A DNA stretch of 64,000 bases from an uncultured Spiribacter sp. (GTDB lineage: Bacteria; Pseudomonadota; Gammaproteobacteria; Nitrococcales; Nitrococcaceae), in assembly GCA_937884605.1 (NCBI GenBank), contig CALGDM010000018.1:79527-143526 (forward strand), in the 5' to 3' direction. Within the stretch, counting starts at the first letter, position 1; each line of letters starts with the position of its first letter. A model generated the notes under the pieces. That model was not told the DNA's origin and did no database searches. It saw nothing but the letters and a program-made list of their open reading frames with translations. Shown piece by piece: positions 9,269 to 21,673 of this stretch. Made by a program: the position numbers and the translations under genes.

Positions 9269-10363
9269 ATGACTGAACTCAACCGCGAGTCGGTGGAGCA
9301 GGCGCTGGGTGAATGGATCGAGCCGGCGCTGGGAATGGATCTGATCAGCGCCGAGGCGGTGACCGACATTCGGGTGGATGGCGACGCGGTGGCCATCGAT
9401 CTGAACCTGGGGTTTCCTGCCGAGCGCTACCAGGAGACGCTGCGCAGCACGCTTGAGGCCGCAGTGCGCGAGGCCACCGGCGCGCAGTCGGTAACCGTGA
9501 GCGTGGCCTGGTCGGTGGGCGTCCGCCAGGTACAGGCAAGCCTCAAGCCGATGGACAACGTGAGCAACATCATCGCCGTGGCCTCGGCCAAGGGCGGTGT
9601 GGGCAAGTCGACCTGTGCGGCCAACCTGGCCCTCGCTCTGGCCGACGAGGGCGCCCGGGTCGGCATTCTCGATGCCGATATCTATGGCCCCAGTCAGCCG
9701 CGGATGATGGGAGTGGCCGGGCAAAAGCCCGACAGCCCCGAAGGCAAGACCATGTTCCCCCTGCAGAACCACGGCGTGCAGATCATGTCCATCGGGTTTC
9801 TCATCGAGGAGGACTCGCCCATGGTCTGGCGTGGGCCGATGGTGACCCAGGCGCTGACCCAGCTGCTTAACGATACGCGCTGGGATGCGCTGGACTACCT
9901 GATCATCGACCTGCCGCCGGGCACCGGCGACATCCAGCTGACGCTGTCGCAGAAGGTGCCGGTGGCCGGCGCGGTGGTGGTGACCACGCCGCAGGACATT
10001 GCCACCCTCGATGCGCGCAAGGGCGTGCGCATGTTCGAGAAGGTCAAGGTGCCGGTGCTTGGCATCCTCGAGAACATGAGCCTGCATATCTGCTCGAACT
10101 GCGGCCACGAAGAGGCACTGTTCGGCACCGGCGGCGGTCAGCAGCTGGCCGCGGACGAGGGCGTGGCGATGCTCGGCGCGCTGCCCCTGGAGATCGGTAT
10201 CCGCGAGCAGTCCGATCAGGGCGCGCCGACGGTCACGGCGGCGCCGGCGTCGGCGGCGGCGGAGCGCTTCCGCGAGGCGGCCCGGCGCACCGCGGCACTT
10301 CTTTCACGACAGGATCCGGCGGGTGCGAGCCGGTTCCCGAATATCGTCGTCGACGACGACTAG
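9269..10363 (+). CDS. apbC: Iron-sulfur cluster carrier ATPase Mrp/ApbC
   Basis: P-loop NTPase that binds and passes [4Fe-4S] clusters to client proteins in the cytoplasm. Residues 1-85 form a MIP18/DUF59-like domain. The NTPase domain has the deviant Walker A SAKGGVGKST (106-115), DADIYGPSQPRM and IDLPPGTGD. The CxxC pair that bridges a cluster across the dimer is in HICSNCGHE. Length 364 is usual. GGGGG lies 4-8 nt before the ATG. Client Fe-S proteins are encoded nearby (nth, the RnfB-like protein, queG, the uracil glycosylase), but no operon link is seen. Confidence 0.95.
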   Translation: MTELNRESVEQALGEWIEPALGMDLISAEAVTDIRVDGDAVAIDLNLGFPAERYQETLRSTLEAAVREATGAQSVTVSVAWSVGVRQVQASLKPMDNVSNIIAVASAKGGVGKSTCAANLALALADEGARVGILDADIYGPSQPRMMGVAGQKPDSPEGKTMFPLQNHGVQIMSIGFLIEEDSPMVWRGPMVTQALTQLLNDTRWDALDYLIIDLPPGTGDIQLTLSQKVPVAGAVVVTTPQDIATLDARKGVRMFEKVKVPVLGILENMSLHICSNCGHEEALFGTGGGQQLAADEGVAMLGALPLEIGIREQSDQGAPTVTAAPASAAAERFREAARRTAALLSRQDPAGASRFPNIVVDDD

Positions 10364-10381
10364 GGCAGGGGGCAACACACA

Positions 10382-10948
10382 GTGAGTATCAAATCCGATC
10401 GCTGGATCCGGTCAATGGCCGCGGACGGCATGATCGAGCCGTTCGAGCCCGGGCAGGTACGGGGGGATGCCGACGGCGGGCGGATGATCTCCTACGGGAC
10501 GTCGAGCTACGGCTACGACGTGCGCTGTGCCGATCAGTTCAAGATCTTCACCAATATCAGCTCGGCGGTGGTCGATCCAAAGCATTTCGACGAGTCGAGC
10601 TTTGTTGACCTGCAATCAGACGTCTGCATCATCCCGCCCAACAGCTTTGCCCTGGCGAGCACCGTCGAGTATTTCCGCATCCCCCGGAACATTCTCACGA
10701 TCTGTCTGGGCAAATCGACCTACGCGCGCTGCGGGATCATCGTCAACGTTACCCCCCTCGAACCCGAGTGGGAGGGGCATGTGACGCTGGAGTTTTCCAA
10801 CACCACGACGCTGCCGGCAAAGATCTATGCCAACGAGGGCGTCGCGCAGATGCTGTTTCTGGAATCGGACGAGGTCTGCGAGGCGTCGTACAAGGACCGC
10901 TCGGGCAAGTACATGGGCCAGCGCGGAGTGACGCTGCCGCGGCCCTAG
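10382..10948 (+). CDS. dcd: dCTP deaminase
   Basis: Deaminates dCTP to dUTP, the main route to dTTP in many Gram-negative bacteria. The 188 residues contain [12 protein letters not shown] and [16 protein letters not shown], which carry the catalytic Glu and phosphate-binding residues of the Dcd trimer. GTG start at 10382 ([13 protein letters not shown]), with GGGGGC upstream. It lies 18 nt downstream of apbC, probably in the same transcript, and its stop overlaps the DUF3108 gene on the other strand. Confidence 0.96.
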   Translation: MSIKSDRWIRSMAADGMIEPFEPGQVRGDADGGRMISYGTSSYGYDVRCADQFKIFTNISSAVVDPKHFDESSFVDLQSDVCIIPPNSFALASTVEYFRIPRNILTICLGKSTYARCGIIVNVTPLEPEWEGHVTLEFSNTTTLPAKIYANEGVAQMLFLESDEVCEASYKDRSGKYMGQRGVTLPRP

Positions 10949-11709
10949 GGGTTGTGGTCAAGGCCGTCGACGCGGCTCAGCACCATGCGAAAGTTGCGAT
11001 CGCCGGCCTCGCGCTGTTCGACCTGCACGGCCAGATAGCGTAGCGCCGGTGCCACCCACAGCGTGGTCACCCGATCGCTGTCCGGCGCCGAGCGGCGAAT
11101 CGTCAATGCCTCGAACCGGCCCGCGGGTGTCGTCACCCGGGTGGTTTCGCCGACCTGCAGTTCATAGGTCTTGAGCTGGCCGCCGTCGGCGATGCGATAG
11201 ACCAGGGTGTCGGCGCCGCCGGTTCCATCGCCGTCGCCGTCATGGGCGGCAAGGTCATGCATGAGCTGCAGCGGACTGATCACCCGATCGATGGTGTCCG
11301 GCGTGATCGCCATGCGCCAGGGTCGGTCGGCCACATCGTTGACCACCCGCATCGCCTCCCAGTCAAACCGCAGTTCGGCGCGCCGGTCGTCATCGCCGCC
11401 GCTGCGGGTATAGCGATAGACGTCGGGGCGAAAGCCGTCGGGCTGGATGTGGCCGATGCTCATCTCGCGCACGCGGCTCGAGTAGAAAAGCCCGGCCAGG
11501 CGGTTGGGCCGAACCGACAGGCGGTAGAGATAGCGGCTCTCCGCCGGTCGCCGAAACCGCAGCTCGGCGTGGCCCAGTGTGAGGCCGGCCTTACGCACGT
11601 CATAGCGCGCGCTGAACTCAGGCGGTGCCTCGACGCTGGCCGCCGGCGCCGCGCTCGCGGCGATCAGCGCCAGCCCCAGCGCAATGGCACCGAGCCGGGC
11701 GCCGCGCAT
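10945..11709 (-). CDS. DUF3108 domain periplasmic protein
   Basis: Exported protein of unknown function, 254 residues, matching the DUF3108 family that often follows purN in gammaproteobacteria. A signal peptide covers about residues 1-27 ([20 protein letters not shown], then an AxA-type site). The rest is predicted beta-rich, with the family features [14 protein letters not shown] near the start and [10 protein letters not shown] near the end. ATG 11709 overlaps the purN stop by 1 nt and gives a proper signal peptide; an upstream in-frame start at 11742 would spoil it. The family is probably an outer-membrane or periplasmic lipid-related barrel, but that is inference. Confidence 0.8.
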   Translation of the reverse strand: MRGARLGAIALGLALIAASAAPAASVEAPPEFSARYDVRKAGLTLGHAELRFRRPAESRYLYRLSVRPNRLAGLFYSSRVREMSIGHIQPDGFRPDVYRYTRSGGDDDRRAELRFDWEAMRVVNDVADRPWRMAITPDTIDRVISPLQLMHDLAAHDGDGDGTGGADTLVYRIADGGQLKTYELQVGETTRVTTPAGRFEALTIRRSAPDSDRVTTLWVAPALRYLAVQVEQREAGDRNFRMVLSRVDGLDHNP

Positions 11710-12380
11710 CAGTCTGCCGTCGCCGCCGTCGATGTCAGGCACGGCGGCCGGGGCGGGATTCGGCCATCATGCCGGACCCCGTCGTCACCAAGCTGGACCC
11801 GGCCGTCGGCAATCCAGCCCACCACCCGCGGGTACAGATCATGTTCCATGGCCTGAACCCGCTCCGCCAGGCGGACGGCATCGTCTGCGGGGTAAATGGG
11901 CACCGCCGCCTGAGCAATCACCGGGCCGGCGTCCAGCTCGGGGATGACGTAGTGCACACTGCAGCCATGCTGGCGCTCTCCCGCCGCGATGGCCCGCTCG
12001 TGGGTATGCAGGCCGCGGTACGCCGGCAGCAGCGAGGGGTGGATATTGATCAGCCGCCCGGTAAACCGGGCCACGAACGCCGCCCCCAGAATGCGCATGA
12101 ATCCGGCCAGTACCACCAGGTCGGGCCGGGCCGCCTCGAGCCGGTCGGCAAGGACCTGATCGTAGGCCTCGCGCTGCGCGAAGTCGCGATGGTCGATGAC
12201 CTCGGTGGCGATGCCCGCCGCGGCGGCGCGCGCCAGTCCGCCGGCGTCGGGACGGTTGCTGATCACCCGGCAGAGATGGGCAGCGATGTGACCGGCCTGG
12301 ATGGCATCAATGATGGCCTGCAGGTTGGTCCCGCTGCCGGAGATCAGCACGGCAATGCGAAAGTCGCCGGAATCGCTCAA
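11709..12380 (-). CDS. purN: Phosphoribosylglycinamide formyltransferase PurN
   Basis: Transfers a formyl group from 10-formyl-tetrahydrofolate to GAR in purine synthesis. The 223 residues show the GAR-binding SGSGTNLQ, then LAGFMRIL, the catalytic block [12 protein letters not shown] with the active Asn and His, and [10 protein letters not shown]. The likely start is TTG at 12380: it has AGGAGG 4 nt upstream and overlaps the purM stop as TTGA. No ATG or GTG is placed usefully before the first motif. Coupled to purM upstream and the DUF3108 gene downstream. The C-terminal tail is Pro/Arg-rich and not conserved. Confidence 0.95.
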   Translation of the reverse strand: MSDSGDFRIAVLISGSGTNLQAIIDAIQAGHIAAHLCRVISNRPDAGGLARAAAAGIATEVIDHRDFAQREAYDQVLADRLEAARPDLVVLAGFMRILGAAFVARFTGRLINIHPSLLPAYRGLHTHERAIAAGERQHGCSVHYVIPELDAGPVIAQAAVPIYPADDAVRLAERVQAMEHDLYPRVVGWIADGRVQLGDDGVRHDGRIPPRPPCLTSTAATAD

Positions 12381-13435
12381 GACCCCTCCTGGTAGATGAC
12401 CGCGTCCGCGGATTCCCGCGCCGGCACCACATCGCCGAGGATCCATGCCGTTTCACCGGCCGCGCGCAGCTGATCGAGGGCCAGGTCGGCCTGGGTCGAG
12501 GGCACGATCACCACCATGCCGACGCCGCCATTGAAGGTTCGGCGCATGTCGGCGATGTCCACGCCGCCGGTGCGCTGCAGCCAATCGAAAAGCGCCGGCC
12601 ACTGCCAGCTGGCGGTATCGACCCGTGCCGTGAGCCCCTCGGGCATGATGCGCGGGAGGTTGTCGGTCAGCCCGCCACCGGTGATGTGGCTGATGCCATG
12701 AAGGCTCACCTCGCGCTGCAGCTGCTGGATGGTGCGGGCGTAGATGCGGGTGGGGGCCAGCAGCCACTCATCGATGCGGCGACCCTCCAGCGATCGATCG
12801 AGGGCCCCGGGGTCGCGCTCGAGGATGCGACGGACCAGCGAATAGCCATTGGCGTGCACGCCGCTGCTGGCCAGCGCGATCAGACAGTCGCCGGCGCGAA
12901 TGCTCGAGCCGTCAATCAGCGCATCGCGCTCGACCACACCCACGCAAAAGCCGGCCAGATCATAATCACCGTCGCGATACATTCCCGGCATCTCGGCGGT
13001 CTCGCCGCCAATCAGCCCGGCCCCCGCCTCGCGGCAGCCCGCAGCGATGCCCCGGATGACCCGCTCGGCGATCGCCGGCTCCAGCCGGCCGGTGGCGTAA
13101 TAGTCCAGAAAGAACAGCGGTTCGGCACCGCCGACAATCACGTCATTGACGCACATCGCCACCAGATCAATGCCGATGCCATCGTGCCGGCCGGTCTCGA
13201 GGGCGAGGCGCAGCTTGGTGCCGACGCCGTCGGTCCCCGCCACCAGCAGCGGTTGGCGGTAGCGCTCCACCGGCAGTTCGAACAGGCCGCCGAATCCGCC
13301 CAGGCTGCCCACCATGCCCGGGCGCCGGGTGGCGGCGACATCGCCCTTGATGCGCTCGACAAGATCGGCGCCGGCATCAATGTCGACGCCCGCGTCGCGG
13401 TAGGTCAGTCCGGGTCGGGAATCCGCGGGGTCCAA
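12377..13435 (-). CDS. purM: Phosphoribosylformylglycinamidine cyclo-ligase PurM
   Basis: ATP-dependent ring closure giving aminoimidazole ribonucleotide in purine synthesis. The 352 residues are full length and show [11 protein letters not shown] at the N-terminus, [32 protein letters not shown] and [13 protein letters not shown]. The start is TTG at 13435 with AGGAG about 7 nt upstream. Both purM and purN thus use TTG starts. It is divergent from the DUF2066 gene. Confidence 0.97.
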   Translation of the reverse strand: MDPADSRPGLTYRDAGVDIDAGADLVERIKGDVAATRRPGMVGSLGGFGGLFELPVERYRQPLLVAGTDGVGTKLRLALETGRHDGIGIDLVAMCVNDVIVGGAEPLFFLDYYATGRLEPAIAERVIRGIAAGCREAGAGLIGGETAEMPGMYRDGDYDLAGFCVGVVERDALIDGSSIRAGDCLIALASSGVHANGYSLVRRILERDPGALDRSLEGRRIDEWLLAPTRIYARTIQQLQREVSLHGISHITGGGLTDNLPRIMPEGLTARVDTASWQWPALFDWLQRTGGVDIADMRRTFNGGVGMVVIVPSTQADLALDQLRAAGETAWILGDVVPARESADAVIYQEGS

Positions 13436-13526
13436 GATCTCGCTCCTGTATGGGTCTGGTCGTGCCGGTGGAGGGCGTCATGGTACCTTAAAACCTCCTG
13501 GGGTCACGGGCTCGCCACTCACTCGG

Positions 13527-14579
13527 ATGTTGAACGTGCTGCGCATCAGTCTTGCTTTTGCCATGGGAATGATCCTGCTGACCATGGCCCCGGTGGTGCC
13601 GGCTCAGGATGACGCCAGCGCCGTCGAGGTGCCGGTGGCCGACAACAGCGCCGCGGCGCGGGACGACGCCCTTGTCGAGGCCCTCGATGCGCTGCTCGTG
13701 CGTCTCACCGGCAATCCCGATGTCGTCGACACCGCGGTGGCCGAGCGCCTTCGCGAGACGGTCAACGACACGGTCAACGGTTTTTCCTATCGCTCGGTGG
13801 CGGTTGACGACGGCGACCAGGCCGAGCGCGAGACCCGCCTTCGGGTGCGCTTTTCGCGTCCTGCCGTGCGCAATGCCCTGGCTCGTGCAGAAATCGCCGT
13901 CTGGCCGCCGTCGCCGCCCGCGGTGCTGGTCTGGCTGGGAGCGCAGCGCGACGGCGAGCGTTTCATCGCCGGCAACGATCAGGGCGAAGGGTTGATCGAA
14001 GCGCTGGACGCGGCGGCCCGCCCGCTGGGGATCCGGCCCGTTGCACCGCTGATGGATCTGCAGGATCGTCGCAATCTGGGCTTTGCCGACATCGCCGGCG
14101 GCTTCATTCAGCCCGTGCGCGAGGCCTCCGAGCGCTACGGGGCCGGCGCCGTACTGATGGGGCGGCTGCAGCGGGGCGGGCGCCCTGAATATCAGGTGCG
14201 CTGGACATTGCTGCCCGGTGACAACGCGTCGGTGCAGCGCTGGCGCTCCAGTGGCGAGCGCCTTGAGGCGGTAATGGCGTCGGGGGCGCGCGGATTGGCC
14301 GAGCGCCTGCGCGAGAGCCTCGCCTATGTCGCCGATCCCGATTCGCGCCGGCAGCTCGAGGTCAGCGTGGCCGGCATTGACTCGCTGGCCACTCATCAGG
14401 CGGTCGCGGAGCGGCTCGGCGAACTGGTGGGCGTAACCCGCGTGACCCCCGCGGAGGTGGCGGGCGATCGGGTGCGCTGGCAGCTGGCCATCGGAGTCGA
14501 TGCCGAGCGGGTCGAGCGGGCCCTGGCGGCTGAATCGCGCCTGCGCCCAACGGGTGACGGGTACCGCTGGCGGCAATGA
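13527..14579 (+). CDS. DUF2066 domain exported protein
   Basis: Protein of unknown function with a signal peptide (residues 1-27, ending near VVPAQ). The 350 residues fit the DUF2066 family, which in gammaproteobacteria is regularly found between purM and hda, as here. Visible family features are DDALVEALDALLVRLTGNP near the start and an alternating beta/alpha pattern with VLVWLG in the middle. The stop overlaps the hda ATG by 4 nt (ATGA), so translation is coupled. No catalytic motif is recognised. Confidence 0.8.
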   Translation: MLNVLRISLAFAMGMILLTMAPVVPAQDDASAVEVPVADNSAAARDDALVEALDALLVRLTGNPDVVDTAVAERLRETVNDTVNGFSYRSVAVDDGDQAERETRLRVRFSRPAVRNALARAEIAVWPPSPPAVLVWLGAQRDGERFIAGNDQGEGLIEALDAAARPLGIRPVAPLMDLQDRRNLGFADIAGGFIQPVREASERYGAGAVLMGRLQRGGRPEYQVRWTLLPGDNASVQRWRSSGERLEAVMASGARGLAERLRESLAYVADPDSRRQLEVSVAGIDSLATHQAVAERLGELVGVTRVTPAEVAGDRVRWQLAIGVDAERVERALAAESRLRPTGDGYRWRQ

Positions 14580-15276
14580 GCGATCAGGCCCGCGGGGCAC
14601 AGCTGGCGCTGGACTTTCGCTGGAACAACGCCGCCGATCTGGAGGCCTTTGTGGCCACTGGCAATGAGCAGGCGGTGGCCGCCATCGAGGGGCTGACCGG
14701 CTGGTTTGCCCAGTCACTGTATCTGACGGGCCCCCCGGGCAGCGGGCGCAGCCACCTGCTGCAGGCGGCCTGCGGGCGCATGAGTGCCGCCGGCGGAACG
14801 GCGGTCTACATACCGCTCGCCCATCACATTGACGGACCCACTGCTCCGCTGGACGGGCTCGAGTCGCTGTCGCTGGTCGCGGTGGATGATCTGGGAGTGC
14901 TGGCCGGCCATGAGCACTGGCAGGAGGCGTTTTTCCACCTGTTCAATCGCCTGCGTGATGCCGGCGGTCTGCTGGTGGTGGCCGCCGCTGGCGCACCCGC
15001 CAGCCTGGGGATTGCGCTGCCGGATCTGGTCTCGCGGCTCGACTCGATGCTGCGCCTGCGCCTGACACCCCCCGATGACGACCGGCGGCGCGAGATACTG
15101 ACCGGCGCGCTGGCCCGACGCGGGCTGCGCATGCCCGCCGCCGGCGTCGAGTATCTGTTGCGCCATCAGGCCCGGGATCCGGCCCATCTGATCGGCGTGG
15201 TGGACCGGCTCGATAGCGCCTCGCTACGGGCCGGGCGGCGCCTGACCGTGCCCTTCATCAAATCCGTGCTGCAGGA

Positions 15277-15292
<16 letters not shown>
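14576..15292 (+). CDS. hda: DnaA regulatory inactivator Hda
   Basis: AAA+ protein that, with the DNA-loaded sliding clamp, stimulates DnaA-ATP hydrolysis after initiation of replication. The clamp-binding motif QLALDF is at residues 9-14. The P-loop is GPPGSGRSHL (52-61) with Arg in place of the usual Lys, as in E. coli Hda. The Walker B region is LVAVDDLGVL and the sensor/arginine-finger region is VSRLDSMLRLRL. Length 238 residues. Its 3' end overlaps the DUF2069 gene on the other strand by 16 nt. Confidence 0.93.
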
Positions 15293-16334
<1,042 letters not shown>

Positions 16335-16365
16335 TTATCGGCACGCAAGCAGCCAGGAGGTGACG

Positions 16366-16647
16366 ATGGACGAAACGCAGGAGGCCTGCTACCAGTTCCG
16401 GGTCCGCGGTGATGTGCAGGGGGTGTACTACCGCGCCAGCACCCGCGATGAGGCGGTGGCGCTGGGATTGCGCGGCTGGGTGGAGAACCGCGCTGATGGC
16501 AGTGTCTCGGTGGTGGTCTGCGGTCCGGACTCGGCGATCGAGACGCTGCGCGAGTGGCTGTGGAGCGGGCCGCCCGCGGCGCGGGTCGATTCAGTCGAGG
16601 CCGAGGCCGTGGCCGATCCGGGCAGCGAGGGCTTTGCCATCGTCTGA
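16366..16647 (+). CDS. acyP: Acylphosphatase
   Basis: Small enzyme (93 residues) that hydrolyses acyl phosphates. The catalytic pair is visible: Arg23 in GDVQGVYYRAS and Asn41 in GWVENRADGSV. The start is ATG 16366, with a near-perfect AGGAGG 6 nt before it; an ATG 54 nt upstream would add residues absent from the family. It stands alone, divergent from wrbA. Confidence 0.95.
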   Translation: MDETQEACYQFRVRGDVQGVYYRASTRDEAVALGLRGWVENRADGSVSVVVCGPDSAIETLREWLWSGPPAARVDSVEAEAVADPGSEGFAIV

Positions 16648-16661
16648 CGACGCCGGGCAAA

Positions 16662-16675
16662 TTGACCAATATCAA
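16662..16675. promoter_or_regulatory. FNR/Anr-like binding site upstream of two cytochrome c genes
   Basis: The sequence TTGACCAATATCAA matches the FNR/Anr consensus TTGAT-N4-ATCAA at nine of ten fixed positions. Its centre (16668.5) is about 42 bp before a TATCAA -10-like hexamer's expected start near 16710, which fits a class II FNR-activated promoter. The same bases also supply a TTGACC -35 for a second possible promoter with GATACT at 16685-16690. Confidence 0.55.
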
Positions 16676-16684
16676 CTTTCCCGC

Positions 16685-16690
16685 GATACT
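16685..16690 (+). promoter_or_regulatory. Candidate -10 for the cytochrome c pair
   Basis: GATACT lies exactly 17 bp after TTGACC (16662-16667). If this is the promoter used, the FNR-like site would overlap the -35 and repress. If instead TATCAA (16700-16705) is used, the site would activate. Confidence 0.4.
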
Positions 16691-16722
16691 TTGCGCAGTT
16701 ATCAATGGCGAGACGAGAAACC

Positions 16723-17058
16723 ATGATCTGCGGGCGATTGATTGGAGGAGTGGCGCTGGCTGTGGCGTTGCTGACGCCGGGGCTCAGCGCCGCCCAGGGC
16801 GACATCGAAGCGGGCCGCGCCAAGGCCTACACCTGTCTGGGCTGCCATGCCGTTGAAGGCTATCGCAATGCCTATCCCTCCTACCGGGTGCCAAAGCTGG
16901 GTGGCCAGCATCAAAGCTATATCGTCTCATCGCTCAAGGCCTATCAAAGCGGTGCACGCCAGCACAACACCATGCAGGCGCTGGCATCGACGCTGAGCGA
17001 GCAGGACATTCAGGACATCGCCGCGTATTTTGCGTCGCGCGGACCGGAGGGGCAGTGA
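16723..17058 (+). CDS. Periplasmic monohaem cytochrome c (first of a tandem pair)
   Basis: A 111-residue class I cytochrome c. A signal peptide ([20 protein letters not shown], cleaved near SAAQ) precedes the haem site CLGCH; the sixth ligand is probably the Met in [14 protein letters not shown]. The [19 protein letters not shown] block is typical of c4/c5xx-type cytochromes. The ATG at 16723 gives a clean signal peptide; an in-frame ATG at 16705 would add MARRET. It overlaps the next cytochrome gene by 1 nt. Likely role: soluble electron carrier to an oxidase or reductase, possibly under oxygen control. Confidence 0.9.
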   Translation: MICGRLIGGVALAVALLTPGLSAAQGDIEAGRAKAYTCLGCHAVEGYRNAYPSYRVPKLGGQHQSYIVSSLKAYQSGARQHNTMQALASTLSEQDIQDIAAYFASRGPEGQ

Positions 17059-17414
17059 TGAAGCATTGCATTCAATGCCTGGGCGCGTTGCTGATGCTGG
17101 GTGCCGGCCTGGTCCAGGCCCAGTCCATCGGCGACATCGAGGCGGGCAGGGCCAAGTCCCAGACCTGCGCGGCCTGTCACGGTGCCAACGGGGCGTCGGA
17201 TAACCCCGCCTTTCCGATGCTCGCCGGCCAGCATGCCGATTACCTCGTGCATGCGCTCAAGGCCTACAAGAGCGGGGATCGCCAGAACGCGATCATGAAC
17301 GGTCAGGCGGCGGCCCTCAGCGAAGCGGACATGCGCGACCTGGCAGCCTATTACGCCGCCCAGGACAGCGCCATTCAGACGCTGGAGCGGCGCTCGGCCA
17401 ACAGCGACGGATAG
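17058..17414 (+). CDS. Periplasmic monohaem cytochrome c (second of a tandem pair)
   Basis: A 118-residue class I cytochrome c with signal peptide (residues 1-22) and haem motif CAACH. It has the same [19 protein letters not shown] block as the upstream gene, so the two look like diverged duplicates, each like half of a dihaem cytochrome c4. ATG 17058 overlaps the preceding stop (TGATG), implying coupled expression. The probable Met ligand is in [13 protein letters not shown]. The last 40 nt overlap the epimerase-like gene on the other strand. Confidence 0.9.
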   Translation: MKHCIQCLGALLMLGAGLVQAQSIGDIEAGRAKSQTCAACHGANGASDNPAFPMLAGQHADYLVHALKAYKSGDRQNAIMNGQAAALSEADMRDLAAYYAAQDSAIQTLERRSANSDG

Positions 17415-18241
17415 CCGCTGCGATAGTCCGGATACCGAAGTTGATAGCCGGCGGCTTTGAGTCGCCGGTTGCTGCAGCGTCGGCCCATTGCTTCGCCGCC
17501 GGTGCGCTCCGGCGCCGGCTGGCCCATTTCGGTGGCCAGCCAGTCCATGATTTCGCACTGCGGACAGGGTCGATCATCGACGCCGATATAAAGCGGTGCC
17601 GGATCCGGATGGCCGCTCAGCCACTCAAGAATCCCCACACAATCATCCTCGTGAAGGCGGTTGGTATACCGCGGCGGATCGGCCTGACAGGTTGCGCCCG
17701 ATGCCACCCGCCGCAGCAGCGATTCGCGGCCCGGCCCGTAAATGCCGGCAAACCGCACCACCACGCTGCCGCCGGCATGGCGGGCCGCCACCGCTTCGGC
17801 CTCGAGCAGGCGCCGTCCCGAGAAGCGTGACGGCGCCGGCGGCGTTGTCTCATCCACCCAGTGGCCGCCGTTTTCGCCGTAGACACCGGTGCTCGAGACG
17901 AACACCAGCCGCGCCTGCGCATTGCCGGAGGCGCTCAGTGCCGTGCAAAGGTTGTCGAGGGCCTCGACATAGCCGCGCCGATAACCGTCATCGTCGTAGC
18001 TCGGCGGGGTGAGGATGACCACCACGCGATCAAGCCCGCGGGGCAGGCGATCGGCCAGTTCGGCGGGCGCGTTGAGATCGGCGGCGCAGGGAATGATCGG
18101 TGCCGGCAGGCCTTCGGGCCGGCGGCGCAGGCCGAATACGCGCTGGCCCTGATCGGCGAGCGCCTGGCCCAGGCGGGTACCGATCCGCCCGCAACCGGCG
18201 ATCAGCACCTGCGCGGCGCGCTGCGACCGATCGCTGCTCAC
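17375..18241 (-). CDS. NAD(P)-dependent epimerase/dehydratase-like protein (extended SDR)
   Basis: A 288-residue Rossmann-fold protein. The nucleotide loop is [14 protein letters not shown] near residues 12-25, and [13 protein letters not shown] carries the Ser/Tyr of the SDR active site (YxxxK is not intact: the Tyr is followed by GENG). [13 protein letters not shown] and [13 protein letters not shown] are typical of the YeeZ-like group of atypical SDRs. Substrate unknown. GTG start 18241, 3 nt after the proS stop, so it is likely in one transcript with proS. Confidence 0.8.
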   Translation of the reverse strand: MSSDRSQRAAQVLIAGCGRIGTRLGQALADQGQRVFGLRRRPEGLPAPIIPCAADLNAPAELADRLPRGLDRVVVILTPPSYDDDGYRRGYVEALDNLCTALSASGNAQARLVFVSSTGVYGENGGHWVDETTPPAPSRFSGRRLLEAEAVAARHAGGSVVVRFAGIYGPGRESLLRRVASGATCQADPPRYTNRLHEDDCVGILEWLSGHPDPAPLYIGVDDRPCPQCEIMDWLATEMGQPAPERTGGEAMGRRCSNRRLKAAGYQLRYPDYRSGYPSLLAERRSSV

Positions 18242-18244
18242 CGA

Positions 18245-19960
18245 TCAGGTCCTGTCCCGAATTCGGGCCGCCAGCTGACGGGCCGCATCATCCAGCGGCA
18301 GAGGCTCGCTGGCCGTCGCGTCGCGGGCCCGATACTCCAGTTCGCCGGCCTTCAGGCCGCGCTCGCCGATCACCACCCGGTGGGGGATGCCGATCAGCTC
18401 CATGTCGGCAAACTTGACCCCGGGGCGGGCGTCGCGGTCGTCCCAGAGCGGATCCAGTCCGGCCGCCTGCAGATCGGCATAAAGGCGCTCCGCGGCCTCG
18501 GCCACCGCCGCCGAGCGCTCGGCGCCAATGCTGACGATGGCGACATCGAAGGGTGCCAGGGGGGTGGGCCAGACGATGCCCTGCTCGTCGTGATTCTGCT
18601 CGATGGCCGCGGCGACGACGCGCGAGACGCCAATGCCATAACAGCCCATGATCAGGGGCTGGGCATTGCCTGCCTCGTCGAGGACCCGGGCGTCCATGGA
18701 CTCGCTGTACTTGGTGCCCAGCTGAAAGATGTGTCCCACTTCGATGCCGCGGTGGATTTCGAGTCGGCCGTCCGCGCAGCGTGGGCAGGCCTCGCCCGCC
18801 GCCGCGGTGCGCAGATCCGCCGTGGGCGGCAATGCCATGTCACGGTCCCAGTTGAGATTGATCCAGTGGCCATCAGCCTGATTGGCCCCGCTGGAGAAGT
18901 TGATCAGCGTGGCGGCCCGATGATCGACGCGCTGTGTCAGCCCGGCGGGCAGATCACGCGGGCCGATGAACCCGCGCGGGACGCCGGTGGCGGCCAGCGC
19001 CTCGGCGGGCTCGGCCAGGCGCACGGTCTCGGCGCCCAGGGCGTGGGCGGCCTTGACCTCGTTGAGCTCGTCATCGCCGGCGACAAACAGCACGGCCGGG
19101 GTTTCGTCGGCCATGACCACCACGCTTTTGACGACCTGTTCGGGGGTTAGGCCCAGGCTGTTGCACTGCTCGGCCACGCTCTCGATGCCCGGCGTCGCGC
19201 GGGTCTCGGCCGGAAGCGGGTCGGCGGCGGCCGGCGTTGCCGGGCGGCTGCTGGCCAGCTCGGTGTTGGCGGCGTAATCGCACTGGTTGCAGCTGGCGAT
19301 CTCGTCCTCGCCGGAATCGGCGAGCACCATGAACTCCTCCGAGACGCTGCCGCCAATGGCGCCACTGTCGGCGCCCACCGAGCGAAACCGCAGGCCCAGG
19401 CGCGAGAAGATCGCACTGTAGGCCGCGTGCATGGCCTGATAGGTGGTCTCGAGCGAGGCCTGATCCAGATGGAACGAGTAGGCGTCCTTCATCACGAACT
19501 CGCGGGCGCGCATGACGCCAAAGCGCGGCCGGATCTCGTCGCGGAACTTGGTCTGGATCTGGTAATAGGTCACCGGCAGCTGGCGGTAGCTGCGCAGCTC
19601 CTGGCGGAGATAGTCGGTGATGACCTCCTCGTGGGTCGGTCCGACGCAGTAGTCGCGCTCGTGGCGATCCTGCAGGCGCAGCAGCTCGGGGCCGTAAAGC
19701 GACCAGCGGCCCGACTCCTGCCACAGCTCGGCGGGCTGCACCGCTGGCATCAGCACTTCGAGACCATTGATGCGGTTCATCTCCTCGCGCACGACGCGCT
19801 CGACCCGGCGCATCACCCGCAGCCCCAGCGGCTGCCAGGTATAGAGTCCGGCGCCCAGGCGCTTGATCAGGCCGGCCCGCAGCATCAGCTGGTGGCTGAC
19901 GATTTCGGCATCGGCCGGTGTCTCCTTGCTGGTAAAAAGTGGAAAACGGCTGGTGCGCAT
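18245..19960 (-). CDS. proS: Prolyl-tRNA synthetase (bacterial type with editing domain)
   Basis: Class II synthetase for proline, 571 residues against 572 in E. coli. Motif 1-2 are in the N-terminal third (GLYTWQPLGLRVM, then CVGPTHEEVITDYLRQE), and the INS editing domain fills the middle (about residues 225-405). Motif 3 is in GCYGIGVSRVVAA and the anticodon-binding domain is at the C-terminus. ATG 19960 (MRTSRFPLFTSKETP) matches the family N-terminus and has AGGAC 9 nt upstream; a start at 19993 would add unconserved residues. Divergent from ilvN. Confidence 0.97.
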   Translation of the reverse strand: MRTSRFPLFTSKETPADAEIVSHQLMLRAGLIKRLGAGLYTWQPLGLRVMRRVERVVREEMNRINGLEVLMPAVQPAELWQESGRWSLYGPELLRLQDRHERDYCVGPTHEEVITDYLRQELRSYRQLPVTYYQIQTKFRDEIRPRFGVMRAREFVMKDAYSFHLDQASLETTYQAMHAAYSAIFSRLGLRFRSVGADSGAIGGSVSEEFMVLADSGEDEIASCNQCDYAANTELASSRPATPAAADPLPAETRATPGIESVAEQCNSLGLTPEQVVKSVVVMADETPAVLFVAGDDELNEVKAAHALGAETVRLAEPAEALAATGVPRGFIGPRDLPAGLTQRVDHRAATLINFSSGANQADGHWINLNWDRDMALPPTADLRTAAAGEACPRCADGRLEIHRGIEVGHIFQLGTKYSESMDARVLDEAGNAQPLIMGCYGIGVSRVVAAAIEQNHDEQGIVWPTPLAPFDVAIVSIGAERSAAVAEAAERLYADLQAAGLDPLWDDRDARPGVKFADMELIGIPHRVVIGERGLKAGELEYRARDATASEPLPLDDAARQLAARIRDRT

Positions 19961-20031
19961 GCTGGACGGTCCTGTCATCAGTTCAAAGCCCACAGGTTAG
20001 CCGACCGCTGCCGGGTCGCCCACCCCTGTCC

Positions 20032-20060
20032 TTGACGCCCTCATGCGCGCGCCGTAACTT
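20032..20060 (+). promoter_or_regulatory. Promoter of the ilvN-ilvC operon
   Basis: TTGACG (20032-20037), a 17-bp spacer and TAACTT (20055-20060), which keeps the key T1, A2 and T6 of the -10. The predicted start near 20067 leaves a 45-nt leader. No leader peptide or attenuator hairpin was seen. Confidence 0.45.
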
Positions 20061-20112
20061 GCACGGTTTCCATAACGTCAATTGCGGATCACACGGCGCT
20101 GGTCGACAGGGT

Positions 20113-21644
<1,532 letters not shown>

Positions 21645-21673
21645 AAGCGGATTCGCGCGATGCCGAGGTCGTC

